This document shows positions 41,125 to 53,053 of a DNA stretch of 64,000 nucleotides, in pieces (within the stretch, counting starts at the first letter, position 1; each line of letters begins with the position of its first letter). The DNA comes from Prorocentrum cordatum. Taxonomy: Eukaryota; Sar; Dinophyceae; Prorocentrales; Prorocentraceae. The notes beneath the pieces are model-generated. The model had not been told where the DNA came from and made no database searches. It was given only the letters and a program-made list of their open reading frames with translations. The stretch is from positions 1 through 64,000 of the forward strand of contig CAUYUJ010001372.1 in the NCBI GenBank assembly GCA_963575745.1, given 5' to 3'. A program made the position numbers and the translations under genes.

Positions 41125-41157
<33 letters not shown>

Positions 41158-41836
41158 CTCGTCCTCCTCCCCCTCGTCCTCCCCGCCTCCTCCTCTGCCT
41201 CCCCCTCCTCCTCTTCTCCTCCTCCTCCTCTTCCTCCTCCGTCTTCTCCTCCTCCTCCTCCTCCTCCTCCTCCTCCTCCTCCTCCGCTCCGCCTCCTCCT
41301 CCTCCTCCTCCTCCTCCTCCTCCTCCTCCTCCCCTCCCCTCCTCCTCCTCCTCCCTCCTCCTCTCCTCCTCCCCCTCCTCCTCCTCCCCTCCTCCTCCGC
41401 CTCGCCTCATCCTCCTCCTCCCCTCCTTCTCCTCCTCCTCCTCCTCCTCCTCCTCCTCCTCCTCCTCCTCCTCCTCCCTCTCCTCCTCCTCTTCCCTCCC
41501 TCTCCTCCTCTCCTCCTCCTCCTCCTCCTCCTCCTCCTCCTCTCCTCCTCCTCCTCCTCCTCCTCCTCCTCCTCCTCCCCTCCTCCTCCTCCTCCTCCTG
41601 CTCACCGTTCTAGTCCTCGTTCTCCTCATCCTCGTCCTCCTCCTCTTCCTCCTCCTCCTCCTCCTGCTCCTCCTGCTCATCGTACTCCTCCTCTCCATCC
41701 TGCTCCTCCTCCATCCTCCTCCTCCTCTCCTCCTCCACCTCCTCCTCCTCCCTCCTCATCTTCCTCCTTCTATTATTCCTTCTCCTCGTCCTTCTCCTCG
41801 TCCTCCTCCTCCTCCTCCTCCTCCTTCTCCGCCTCC

Positions 41837-41881
<45 letters not shown>

Positions 41882-42083
41882 GCATCCTCAGCATCCTCAG
41901 CATCATCATCATCAGTATCAGCATCATCATCATCATCAGCATCATCATCAGCAGCATCATCAGTATCATCAGCAACATCATCGTCATCGTCATCGTCATC
42001 ATCATCATCAGCATCATCACCATTATCATCACCAGCAACAACAACATCGGTATCATCATCAGCAGCAGCATCAGCAGCATCAG

Positions 42084-42135
<52 letters not shown>

Positions 42136-43310
42136 GGCATCATCAGCATCATCATCATCAGCAGCATCGTCGTCGTCGTCCTTCTCCTCCGTTTCCTTAT
42201 CCTCTTGGTCTTCCTCCTTCTTCTTCTCCTCCTCCGCCCCCTCCTCCTCCGCCTCCTCCCTCCCATCCTCTTTTTCCTCCCCCTCCTCCTCATTCTCCTC
42301 ATCCGCATCAGTCTCTTGTTCCTCCCACTCTTCCTCCTCCTCCGCCTCCTTCTCCTCCTCCGCCTCCTCCTCCTCAACGTTCTCATCCTCGTCCTCCTCC
42401 TCTTCTTCCTCCTCCTCCCTCTACATAGCCCCCATCATTCTCCTCGTCATCATCCTTCTCTTCCTCCTCCTTCTCCTCCTCCGCCTCTTCCTCATCAACA
42501 TCATCCTCGTCCTCGCCCTCTTCCTCGTCCTCCTTATCCTCTTCCTCATCCTCCTCATCCTCCTCTTTCCCGTCCTCCGCCGCCTCCTCCTCCTCCTGCC
42601 CTCCTCCTCCTCTTCCTCCTCCTCCTCCTCCTCTGCCTCCTCCTCCTCTTCCTTCTCCTCCTTCCCCCTGTCCTCCTCTTCCTCCTTCACATTTCCTCCT
42701 CCTCCCCCTCCTTCTCCTCCTCTCCTCCTGCTCCTGCTTTTTTCCTTGTCCTCCTCCTCCTCCTCGCTCCTCCTCCTTGTCCCTCCTCCTCCTTGTCCTC
42801 GCCTCTCCTCCTCCTCTTCCTGCTCCCCCTCCTCCTCCCTCATCCTCCTCCTCCTCTCCTCCTCCTCCTCCTCCTCCTTCCTCATTCCCCTCCTCCCTCT
42901 CTCCTCCTCCTCCTCCTCCCGCTTCGCCTCCTTCCTCTCGTCCTCCTCCTCCGCCTCCTCCTCCTCATTCTCCTCCTCATCCTCCTGCTCCCTCCCTGCT
43001 GCTCCTCTCCGCCTTTCCTCCTTCCTCCTCCTCCTCCTCTTCTCCCTGCTCTGCTCCTCCTTGTTTTCCTCCTCCTCGTCCTGCTCCTCCTGCTCCTCCT
43101 CCTCCTCCTCCTCCTCCTCCCTCCTCCTCCTCCTCCTCCTCCTCCTCCTCCTCATCGTCCTCCTCCTCCTCCTTCCCTTCACTCTCTTTCCACTTGTCCT
43201 CATCCTACTTTCTCTGCGTCCTTTGTTCTCTTCCCCCTCCTTCTCCCTCTCCTCCTCCTCCTCCTCGTCGTCCTCCTCATTATTCGTCGTCGTCCTCCGC
43301 CATCTCCACT
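40806..43310. repeat. 2.5-kb CTC/TCC microsatellite with an internal CAT block
   Basis: An almost unbroken pyrimidine-rich CTC tract on the plus strand. CAT/CAG triplets occupy 41836-42160. It creates the longest open frame in the window (1042 codons, poly-Leu/Ser/Pro), which is an artefact. Confidence 0.95.
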
Positions 43311-43776
43311 CGAAATGCTTAATGATCGTCGTCGTTCCCCTCCTGCTTCCATCGATCTGTTCTCCTTCGTCCTCTCATCCCCCTCCTCCGACGTATTCGT
43401 CCTCCTCCATTCGTCTCCCTCCACCTGCTGATTCCCCTCCTCGTCCTCCTCCTGCCACTTCAGGTATTCGTCGTCCTCCGCCCCTCCTCCCCTCCCATCT
43501 CCACCTTCTCCTCCTCCTTCACCATCTCTTCGTCGGCGTCCTCCTCCCTACTCTTCCGCCTTTCCTCCGCTTCTCACGGCGGAACGCCTCCAGTGGCATC
43601 TTGTGGCGTCCAGTCGTCGTCGTTTTCTTCTCCCTTCTGCTCTTCTTTACCGCTGTTTAGAGAATTTTGAAGCCAGTCTCCGGCGACTGTTTTAAAAGTT
43701 TCGATTTTTTCCCGGAAAGGGCGCCGGCCCAGGGTTCTCTTTTAGTTGGTAAACCTAATCCCCCGGTGCCAACTTG

Positions 43777-44111
43777 AAGGAGGCCGGCGGATTTTTTCCC
43801 TGATAAATATCGAGGTCGAAGGAGGCCGGCGGATTAAAATTTGAGGATGTCTCGAGCGAAACGCTTGTTTTTGAAATCCCGATCGATAAATCACAGGGTG
43901 CGGGCCACTTTTTCGTGTGTTGAGGATGTCTCGAGCGAAACGCTTGCTCCGCAGAGTTTGCCGAGGATGTCTCGAGCGAAACGCTTGTTTTGCAGAGCCG
44001 ACCGCGACGCGGAAAAGCGCCCCGCGCGAAGGAATTTCGATGATGTCTCGACTAATTCCTTTGTTTTTGTACGATTTCCTGGAATTTTGGCAGGATGTCT
44101 CGAGCGAAATG
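43777..44111 (+). repeat. Dispersed short repeats: GAGGCCGGCGGATT and GAGGATGTCTCGAGCGAAAC
   Basis: GAAGGAGGCCGGCGGATT occurs at about 43776 and 43817. GAGGATGTCTCGAGCGAAAC with GCTTG occurs at about 43843, 43922 and 43964, with a diverged copy at about 44092. Spacing is irregular. No gene. Confidence 0.75.
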
Positions 44112-44525
44112 CACGACCCCACCCTAGCACGACCATACCCCAGCACGACCACACCCCAGCACGACCAGACCCCAGCACGACCCCACCCCAGCACGACCCC
44201 ACCCCAGCACGACCATACCCCAGCACGACCACACCCCAGCACGACCCGACCCCAGCACGACCCTACCCCAGCAAGACCACACCCCAGCACGACCACACCC
44301 CAGCACGACCACCACAGCACGACCACACCCCAGCACGACCACCCCAGCACGACCACGCCCCAGCACGACCACGCCCCAGCACGACCACCCCCAGCACGAC
44401 CACCCCCCCAGCACGACCACCCCCCAGCACGACCACCCCCCAGCACGACCACACCCCAGCACGACCACTCCCCAGCACGACCACACCCCAGCACGACCAC
44501 ACCCCAGCACGACCACACCCAGTCG
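44112..44525 (+). repeat. 16-bp minisatellite CACGACCACACCCCAG
   Basis: About 26 units in 16-bp register, with substitutions at the eighth or ninth base and small C-run indels. Confidence 0.95.
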
Positions 44526-44572
44526 CACCCCCGTGGAATGTTTCGTGGCGTGTCTGGTTGAGTGGTTGCCTG

Positions 44573-44707
44573 TTCGTGGGGTGTCTCGTGGAATGTTTCA
44601 CGGGGTGTCTCGTGGAATGTTTCGTGAGGTGTCTCGTGGAATGTTTCGTGAGGTGTCTCGTGGGATGTTTCGCGGGGTGTCTCGTGGGATGTTTCGTGAG
44701 ATGTCGC
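44573..44707 (+). repeat. 24-bp minisatellite TGTCTCGTGGAATGTTTCGT
   Basis: Five to six units of 24 bp. Being a multiple of three, it gives an apparent 8-residue protein repeat; this is not supported as a gene. Confidence 0.9.
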
Positions 44708-44847
44708 CCAGTTGGGTATCGTGAAAACGTGACCATGCTGCACATGTCTTTATCCCTTTCCGGGTTCGTGGGTCCATCATGTTTATAGTCCCACGGGACT
44801 GTTTTCGGCAAATTCCAGTCATTCGGGCTTTAGGATTAGGTGAACTC

Positions 44848-45307
44848 CCTATAGGTCCACGAAGCGTGTGAATGCTGTGCCGAAGTGGGTGGCCGGGGCG
44901 CATGCGAACTGCGCCACTGCGGCCTTAAGTGGAGCTCCCCATAGGACCACGACGCATGCGAACTGCGCCGCTGGGACCGTAGGTGGAGCTCCCTCTGGGG
45001 CCACGAAACGTGTGAGGGGTGTGCCGACATGGGTGGCCGGGACACATGCGAACTGCGCCATTGGGACCTCCTGTGGAGCTCCTTATGGTGCTACGAAACG
45101 TGCGAGGGGTGTGTCGACATGAGTGGCCATGACACATGCGAACTACGCCACTGGAACCTTAGGTGGAGCTCCCCATGGGGCCACGCAACGTGTGAGGGGC
45201 GTGCCGACATGGGTGGCTGGGACGCATGCGGACTGCGCCGCTGGGACCTTAGGTGGAGCTCCTTATGGGGCCACGACACCTGAGGGGGGTGATTCTGAAG
45301 ATGATGC

Positions 45308-45348
<41 letters not shown>

Positions 45349-45492
45349 CTTCTGATGATGATGCTGAAATGGGTAATGATGATTCTGATGATGATGATGC
45401 TGATGATGCTGCTGCTGATGATGATGCTGATGGTGATGATGAGGATGATGCTGATAATGATGATGCTGATGGTGGTGATGATGATGCTGGTA

Positions 45493-45549
<57 letters not shown>

Positions 45550-45559
45550 CTGATGATGC

Positions 45560-45607
<48 letters not shown>

Positions 45608-45700
45608 CGAGAGGAGGGAGGAGGGGACAGCGGGAGGTGGGTGGACGCGGGGCGCTGTCTCTCCAAAGCGTGGACCCAGCAACACAAGATAGTTGGGAAA
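44848..45700 (-). mobile_element. Composite repeat element, copy C (flank - microsatellite - 90-bp units), minus strand
   Basis: On the minus strand the order is: left flank (45700-45640, CCCAACTATCTTGTGTTGCT then GGGTCC), a CCTCC stretch, a CAT microsatellite (45606-45297), then about five satellite units of 90 bp (45290-44848, one shortened to 52 bp). This is the same arrangement as copy A at 3508. The right flank is not recognised. Confidence 0.6.
45297..45606. repeat. (GAT)n microsatellite
   Basis: GATGATGCT-type triplets within composite element copy C. Confidence 0.95.
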
Positions 45701-45714
45701 CACAGAAAGTTCCG

Positions 45715-46041
45715 TTTGGGAGGCCTCCAAGTGCATGATTGATAGCGGTTGGATCCTTTCTAAATGCTTCTTTTCTGTCGGCGGCGAGCTTGGGTGGGAA
45801 GTGCGAAGGGACGGGCCTTCTCAGAAGGCTCGGAAGTTCTCAGATCTTCTGAGAAGTTTTCTGATCGTTCCCCGAGGACACAGAAGCCTTCTCAGAAGGC
45901 CGGAGGGCTTCTGAGAAGCCCCGCCGCCTTCGGAGAAGGCCTCTTCATTCTCACTTCCCCCCTCGCTCGCCGCCGACATTTGGAAGGCCTCCAAGTGCAT
46001 GATTGATGGCGGCCAGATCCTTTCTGAATGCTTCCCTTCTG
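45715..46041. mobile_element. M3 MITE flanked by 63-bp direct repeats
   Basis: The M3 element (45778-45978) begins GTCGGCGGCGAGC and ends GCTCGCCGCCGAC, with TTCTGAGAAG and CTTCTCAGAAGG inside. On each side is a 63-bp direct repeat (45715-45777 and 45979-46041) containing AGGCCTCCAAGTGCATGATT. I count about eight differences between them, all transitions. A 63-bp repeat is far too long for a target duplication, so a tandem duplication or recombination event is implied. Confidence 0.75.
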
Positions 46042-46299
46042 CCCATCCTCCATGTTTTGTCTCGCATTGCCTTCCCGCCGGTTTTGTCCCCACTCCTTGC
46101 TGCCTGTGTTGATCCCCCGCTTGGTTTAGGGGATATCGAACTCCTCTCAGTCTGCCTTGTTTCATGCCGCCAGGCTTAGAACGCGTCGGTCACCGCCAGT
46201 GTCGCTGTCGCCGTCGCCCGAGCCAGCGGCCATGACGACCTTTCCAGTTTTCTGCCTGCTGGGTTTTGCTCCTTCGAGCGAAGCGCCTCACGGGCGCCT

Positions 46300-46680
46300 C
46301 CTCCTCCTCCCTCCTCCCTCCTCCTCCCTCCTCGTCGTCCTCCTCCTCCTCCTCCTCCTCCTCCTCCTCCTCCTCCTCCACCCCATTCCTGCATGGCGTT
46401 GCGAGTGCATTGCCTTGGCTGTCTGGGCAGCTCAACTCCGGTCTGCAGTGGAAATCGGCAGGCCGGGGCGCGACTGTGCAGGGGTCTCTGCCGCCAGAGC
46501 GTCGGCCACGCGGCCGGGGCAGCAGATGATGCAGCCGTTCGTCCTCCTCCTCCTCCTCCTCCTCCTCCTCCTCCTCCTCCTCCTCTTTCCTCCTCCTCCT
46601 CCTCCTCCTCCTTCTTTTCCTCCTCCTCCTCCTCCTTCTTTTCCTCCTCCTCCTCCTCCTCCTCCTCCTCCTCCTCTCAA
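46300..46680. repeat. Two (CTC)n blocks
   Basis: CTC runs at 46300-46382 and 46537-46676, separated by about 155 bp of ordinary sequence without a recognised gene. Confidence 0.9.
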
Positions 46681-46844
46681 GCCATTTGCGGCACGAGGGG
46701 CCTCTTGGGAGCAGGTCCCCCGCCCGCACGGCACCCGCGCGTACCGAGTGTGGGCGGGCACCACCGTGCCCGCTACACGCTCCCGTGGCTTGAGGGGCGC
46801 CTCTCAGACGGCGAAAGTCGAGTGCTGCACAGCTTCGGTGTTTG

Positions 46845-47961
46845 ATGGGCCGCAGCGGCAGTGCGAGGGCTAGGAGCAGAGATGGCTCCAGACCCCCCTC
46901 GTCGCACGGCAAGCATCGTCAGGGGTATTTTGTGTGCCGCGCTTGTCCAGGCTCTTGGGTGCATTGTAATCGTGCAGGTTCAGCTGGATGGGAAGCGTGC
47001 CGCACCTGTGGAGTGCCATGGCCCAAGCAGAGCAACAAGAGGGAAGCCACCGTCGCCATCGAGGACGGCAGCCCGGCTGGCGCCCCCCCCCCTCCTCGAC
47101 CAGCTGCTGCCAAAGTACATGGCCGCCTTGGCCGCCAAGCAGGACGACCAGGTCCGAGCCATGCTGCTGGTCTGTCCCGAGCTGGGCGAGGCTGCGAAGC
47201 CACCGCCGCCCAAGGCGCCTGAGGTCTTGCTCGAGCAGTATGCAGCACAGGTGCGGAAACTCCACCGCTCAAGGGACGCTGAAGACTCAGCTGGTGGCCA
47301 ATGCGACGCATGGGAAGGAACTGCTGGAAAAGCTGGAGGAGAATGCCCCAGCCTGCGGCGAGGCCCAGGCTAAGGTCAACCGCATCACGGGTCTCATCAC
47401 GGCTGCGCAAGGAACGGCCAGCGTGGCTTCCCAGCGGGCCGAAGGCGACAAGCCCGACAAGGACACGGCTTCCACTTCCCAGAGCTCAATGCCGAGGATG
47501 TCGAGCTCCTCAACCCAGAGCAGAAGAAGGCGTGCGAGGAGACGCTGGCGCACGCGCAGCAGGCCCAGCGGGTCTACAAGTCGGCGGCGGACATCGGCCA
47601 GGAGGCGCAGGAGGCGGCGAGCACGCTCAAGGAGCTCCGCGAGAAGGCCACCACGGCGAAGCGGCGCAAAGCCGACAGCGCCGCAGGCGTGGCAGCAGGA
47701 GCCCCTGCAGTACCACATGAAGGAGCAGCTGGAGCTGGAGGAGAAGAAGAGGGACCAGCAGTAGGACCTCCGGGCTTCAGTGGCCCGAAGAACGCGGACG
47801 CCTACATCCAGCGCGCGGCGGCCATCAAGGCCAGAGCTGCGGCGGCGGAGGCGGCCATGGCTAAGTCGACAGCACAAACTACGGCTACACCATCGTCGGG
47901 AGCACCTTCGAAGGCAGCGTCGGAGCCAGCGATGGCAAAGGCGAAGCCGGCAGGAGGGTAA
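46845..47961 (+). pseudogene. LINE ORF1 (zinc finger plus coiled coil), frame-broken
   Basis: From ATG 46845: a Ser/Arg-rich start, then FVCRACPGSWVHCNRAG and WEACRTCGVPWPKQ, a four-cysteine zinc finger. A run of C at about 47085-47094 shifts the frame, after which LLDQLLPKYMAALAAKQDDQ continues. Further shifts come near 47260 (KELLEKLEENAPACGEAQAK) and near 47470 (NPEQKKACEETLAHAQQAQR, EAASTLKELREKATTAKRRK). It ends at TAA after AMAKAKPAGG. The helical middle would form a coiled coil. The same architecture is seen in the ORF1 remnants at 27728 and 57151. Confidence 0.65.
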
Positions 47962-48025
47962 CCCAGAACACGGACGAGCCAGAGTCCCGCTTGGCCAGCG
48001 CAGCTATATTCCCGTCTTATTCGGA

Positions 48026-48740
48026 AGCGTGACCAGCTATGGCCCAAAGGTCAAGAAGTAGATCGAGCAGTCGCACTTCGATCTCATGGGTTTGGCTGAG
48101 CATCACTTGACTCAAGTGATGTGCCAGAGGGAGGAGAAGCGGCTACAAAATTTTGGATGGAGATCTGAAGGGACTTTGCTGCTACGGCACCGGGGCGTTC
48201 GGACATGGGCACGCACGGGGGTACGCGTTGGCTTCGTCGAGCTACCTACGCCACGAGCATCCACCTGGAGGGCTCCAATGGCAAGAGTGTTCACCAGGAC
48301 GCGCTCAAAGACATTTCTGTGGTCCTGTGGCGCTTCCATGGCGCCGCCTTCGCGTTCATTGTGTGCTACCTTGATTGCTCCATCGGCCTGGTCGGCGCTA
48401 GCGCTAAGAAGATGCACGCGATACCCCGCATAGTCAGGACGCTTGGAGTCCCCTGGCTGCTAGCGGGCGACTTTAACGCCACCCCGCAGGAGATGCTAAA
48501 GTCAGGGTGGCTGAAGGCGCTGGACGGCAACGCGGTTGCTCCAGAAGGGGTTCAGATATCCTGCACCTCGGGCAAGGGTCGCATACTTTACTACGCGATT
48601 GTGCCCAATAGCTTCCGCCTCTTCCTGGACAGCGTCCACCCTGTCCAGAGCCCCGCGCATCGGCTTGGACATTCGCTTGTTCTCTCGCCCAGCTTCAGTA
48701 TTCACGCGTGTCCCATGCCTCCCAGTACAACATGAAGTAC
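48026..48740 (+). pseudogene. LINE endonuclease domain (EEP superfamily)
   Basis: TSYGPKVKK, a TAG stop, then IEQSHFDLMGLAEHHLTQVM, which includes the conserved Glu. After a frame change, IHLEGSNGKSVHQDALKDIS and AGDFNATPQEMLKSGW supply the GDFN catalytic motif, intact at about 48470. The C-terminal catalytic His region is not clear. The family function is target-site nicking. Confidence 0.7.
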
Positions 48741-49499
48741 CCCAGGGCGAGTTTCGAGTCGCCAAGGGAGTGAAGCGTTGCCAACGTGACCGGCAGCGAC
48801 ATCAGAAGCTACATGAGGTGCGCAACGAGCAAGACCTCCAGCACGGCGACTTGCTCAATGGTGAGGACGACCACCTGCTCAAGGACCGCTACGCGCAGCG
48901 TCGCCCCCGACGATGCGAGGACGGCAAGTGGATCACCTACGTGCACGATGCCTGGCAGATCGTCGGCGACGCCAACTTGCAGGGCAACGACGTCGCCGCG
49001 CAGAGCGTGGCGCATCAGCAGAACGCGCACATGAGAGACGTGATGGCTGAGCAGCACGCAGTCTGGGCTGCGGCAGCCGAAGGCCGAAGCTCAACTGGCT
49101 GAGCTTTGTGGAGCTGCACCTAAAGACACGGCCCGTCGAGGGCTACCAGTACGATGCCGCTGGCAGAAGGCGGTGCTGCAGCCCGCCAACTCCATGAACG
49201 GTCACGCAGTAGCCGACGAGATGAGCAGTCTCCGGGCCAGCCTACATGCAAGGAACCAGGAGCAGCTGATTGCATTGGGCAGATTCCAACGCTTTCGTTA
49301 TCATAGACAGGTTTAGATTACGATTTCCACGATTCCCTCGGAGCTGAAGGCGTTACGCGACAGGGAAGGCCCAGTTCCAACAGGTCACGAGGAATCTCAA
49401 CATGGTAAGTGGCGAGTGTTTCGTGATGACGATAAGGTGATTGCTATGGGTATCCGCATTCACAGTACAGCACGGATTTCCAGCACTGGCAGCTTTTCG

Positions 49500-50722
49500 C
49501 GATGAAGGCCCAAGCCCGCGCACAGCGTCGCGCCAGCCAGGCGCGGCAGCAGACCCGCAGCGAGATCGGCAAGTGGGCGATCGACATCACGAAGGCTTCA
49601 ATGAAGGGCGCCCACCGCTACCTCAAGAAGCTGGGGCAGCAGGCGTTGGCGGAGACCTGCCTGGAGGCCGCTGGGCAGGAGGTGCGCGACACGGTGCAGT
49701 GGACCACTGAGATCAGAGCGGCCTGCTGGGCGGAGCGGTGGACGTCCCAGCCGCGCCGATTGCCAGCGATCCGCGCTGCCCTCGGTGAGCTTCGTCACCA
49801 TGCCCACGGGGAGCTAGCGCAGCGACCCTACCACGGTGCAGGCCCTGCGGTCTTTCCCGAAGGCCACGGGCAAGGGTTCGGATCAGCGGGCGCCCACCCG
49901 CATTCTGGCGCTGTCCGACCAGGGACAGGAGGCCTTTGTCACGCTCTTGAGCATGACCGAGCGTAGCCTCACTAGGCCGCAGCAGTTACTTCACAATTGG
50001 CTTGCCCCGCTCCCGAAGGGCACCAAGCAGGAGATCGGCAACGAGCGCGACATCGGCCTGCTGCCCATGCCAGTTCGCATCCGAGGTCGCATGACGAAGA
50101 CCGCTTTGACAGGGTCGTGTGAGGAGAAGGCAGCGCACTGGGATGCCGCCGTCGAGGGTACAATGCGCTCCAGGCAGCGATGCTCACCATGGTGCTGGAT
50201 GAGACCAGGGCGCACGTGGGCATCAAAGAGCAGAGCAATTCCCTGGCGGACGTCGAGAATTTCCATGACCTCATGGATTTGGAGCTCATGGCCCGCCAGG
50301 CCATGGTCTTCGAGTTCCCCCCGGTCGAGCTCTATCCGTGCTGCCTCTCTTACCTGGCACCGCGAGCTGTGAAGGCGAACGGCGCCCACGCAGAGGCCAT
50401 CGTTCCCAAGTGTTCCATCGTGCCGGGCTGCGGGAAGGCTAATCACTGTGCGCGTGTCTTCCTGTATCGGCTACTTGAACGTTCACATCAGAAGGCTCCT
50501 ATGGCGCGTATATGTCAGTATGTAGATGACGTTTACACTCGAGTCGAGGAACCAGGTCAGCTAGTACTGGAGCAGACGAAGCACGCGGCAGGGGCTCTAG
50601 CAAAGGGCATGTTGGACATGGGTCTGAAGATCTCGCCGAAGTCCATGCTGATGATGACCAACCCCGAGCGCGAGGACCTGGTTTTGCAGCGCGTCGCCTC
50701 CACCACGGGCATCATGATCTAG
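49500..50722 (+). pseudogene. LINE reverse transcriptase domain with intact YVDD
   Basis: The N-terminal linker is EVRDTVQWTTEIRAACWAER. After a shift near 49830 comes RILALSDQGQEAFVTLLSMT and LPKGTKQEIGNERDIGLLPM (the fingers). After a shift near 50155 comes ADVENFHDLMDLELMARQAM (motif A, Asp retained), SIVPGCGKANHCARVFLYRL (motif B) and ARICQYVDDVYTRVE (motif C, YVDD at about 50519-50530). It ends at TAG 50720. A continuation with AKDLGVDGSLEVRPACATTK follows, leading to the thumb-like region. Confidence 0.8.
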
Positions 50723-51272
50723 AAGACGAAATGAGCCAAGGACCTGGGTGTGGATGGTTCGCTGGAAGTTCGGCCAGCGTGCGCCACCACCAAGGGCCGC
50801 ATCACAGTGGCGCAGGCGAGAGCGACACGAACGAGCTTGTTCAGACGTCTTGGACGCGGAGGCAAGAGGACTCAAGGTATCATGCTGTGCAAGACAAACA
50901 TCCGAGCCTAGTTCAGCAACGCAGATCCAGTCCTGGGAATCTCCCCCTCGGATGTGGTGCGACGGCGTGCGCTATAGCTGGACGCGCTGTCGGTGGACGT
51001 TGCACGGCCGCCATCATGCTGCTGCACTGCCATGACGATGAGCTCAGGATGAGCGCGGCCATGAAGCAGGCGAAGCACTGGTTCAAGTTCTGGTCGGCAC
51101 ATCCTGAGCTAAACGACCGATTTCGGAAAAGGATGGACAGCATTTCTCCGACGGCTCATCTATTTGAAGGCGCGGTCTCGCTGGAGATGGGCCACTGGAC
51201 CGATGGGCGCGGCCATTCTTACGTTGAGAGGCCTCGGCTGGGTTCCGCGAGCACCAGACCGATGGATAGACG

Positions 51273-52908
51273 ATGACGGAGATGAATGGCAACATGCCGC
51301 AGACAACCCGCACAACGACGAGGATCTTTACACAGCGACCAGGACGGCTATTCGCAAGGAGTTGCGGCAGCAGGCTGGGGCGCATTCAATCAACAGGACA
51401 GGGGCTCGCTGAAGGAGGTGACCTTCACATGGTTCGAGTCAACCTACGACGCATGCGACGCCAGAGACGACTAGCAGAAGCAGGGGCTCTGGAGGCGAAT
51501 GCTCTGGCCAGCATATGGACCAAGGCTCGCGCCAAGTCAGCAGGCTACCAGATGGATGGCGATTGCCCGCGTTGCGGGTTGGCAAAGAACACTATTGCCC
51601 ACCGCCTGTACGACTGCAGGCAGAACGCTGGCATAGTGCACGAGTGGGTGCTCCGCACGGAAGGTTTGTGCGAGGTTGCGAATCAAGATTTGAGCGGGGG
51701 CAGGCATGTAGGTTTTTGGACCAGGGTGATTGTCCCGCAGGAGTGGAACCCAGTGCCCCCGTCCCATGCTTGGGACTCTGGCTTTGGGCAAGATGTCTGG
51801 GCCGTGGGTCTCCCTCCGCCTGACCTCGACCCCTCCCTCGACCTCCGTCCCTCGAGCACCTGCCCCCATCCAGGTCCAAGTGGGCTTCCTAGATGGCTCG
51901 GCCACGTCCAGTGACGCCCGCGTCTGTCGGGTGGGGGTTACTTTCGTTGGCAAGGGGGAGGCCGAACTGGGCGTGGACCAGGGGGCTCTCCGGGGGCTGT
52001 GCGGAACCATCGACGGGGACCAGACTGCGCCAGCTGCGCTGTATTGGGCCCTCCAGGCCACCACGGGACCGATCCTCCTGTGGACGGGCTGCCAGTTGGT
52101 CGCCGACGGTTGGAACCTTGGCTATGGAGAGAACCCTCAGGGGCCCTTGATCCGATGGTGGGCCCGAATTCGGCGCGCCCTCGAAGCTCGAGGGGAGGGC
52201 CGCGTCAGGGTCCGACAGTGCTTGTCCCACTTGGATGTAGATTCCCAGGATTCCCAGGTAAAGACAGGCCAACCAGTAGAAGTATCTCGTGGGAACAAGA
52301 TGGCGGACACGCTGGCCCAGCGCGGAGCTGAGGCCGCCTCCGGTGTGATCAGAGGCCAGATCAAGACCCTCAATTTTGGCGACGCGAGGGCCATTTTAGT
52401 GCACCAGCGAATTGGGGCGATTCTGGCCCAGACCTGTAGCGAGGACGATCAGTCGTGTCGGGGGGAGTTCGTATCGACGGGGTCGGATGAAAGACCTACG
52501 AGAATTCAGGAGCAAGAGGTCCGATCGGGCCACAGCCTCCGGCGCCTGGGGAATGGCCAATGGATGTGTGACATCTGCCGCCAAACCCCTGGGCGCTTTT
52601 CAGTGGTTGACTGGTTGCAAGCAGGTTTGTGCCTGGTGGATGAAGCCTCGAGGGACCTCAGCGAGCAAGGCCACCACGTTCACGTTCCCCCCACCTTGGT
52701 CAGGACCCTCCGCATTGGCGCAAAATCGGTTCACCCCTCGCACTCGATCGCCATGCAGCATGGCTTGGCGTGGTGTTGGGGATGCGTTCGATGTGCGACC
52801 ATCGTGGGATGTAAGGTAGGCTGTGCAAGCTTGCTGAGGTGTGCCCGAAAGTACAGACTCCTTCGGGGCGCACCATGCTCAACCGTCTCCGTAAGGGCTG
52901 CCCTCTGA
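51273..52908 (+). pseudogene. LINE zinc finger, RNase H and C-terminal cysteine motifs
   Basis: The zinc finger CPRCGLAKNTIAHRLYDC lies near 51562-51615. RNase H follows in the frame 51730-52908: QVGFLDGSATSSDARVC (first Asp kept), APAALYWALQ where active enzymes usually have an AEL-type Glu, LLWTGCQLVADGW where Asp usually follows Thr, and GNKMADTLAQRGAEA (last Asp kept). So two of four expected acidic residues appear lost. The tail has WMCDICRQTPG and GLAWCWGCVRCATIVGC, a terminal double-cysteine motif. Zinc finger and RNase H lie in different frames. Confidence 0.7.
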
Positions 52909-53053
52909 AGGCGGGGATGAAGTGGCCTATTCCCCCCGCTGGGGGGGGAGCGGACCTCCCATGCCTGTGTTGGGTAGTTCCTCCAAGGATTTTGGGGAAG
53001 AGGACAGACGGGGGGCTGAGCGCTCGCTGAGGAACCCTCCCCCCCGAAAACAA

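Larger units (their letters stand above)
46845..52908 (+). mobile_element. Degenerate non-LTR retrotransposon (LINE), plus strand
   Basis: Order: ORF1 (zinc finger, coiled coil), endonuclease, reverse transcriptase with YVDD, CCHC zinc finger, RNase H, terminal cysteine motifs. Several frame changes and in-frame stops (for example TAG at 48059) make it inactive as read. The RT to C-terminal part is better preserved than in the minus-strand copy, and the two are not closely similar at DNA level. A short A-rich stretch lies near 53047 but no clear poly(A) or target duplication was found. Confidence 0.85.

Noticed and set aside
40532-43660. A 1042-codon open frame, plus many similar Ser/Leu/Pro/Glu/His-rich frames across the window
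   Set aside because: They are trinucleotide microsatellites, open in several frames at once, with no protein-like composition.
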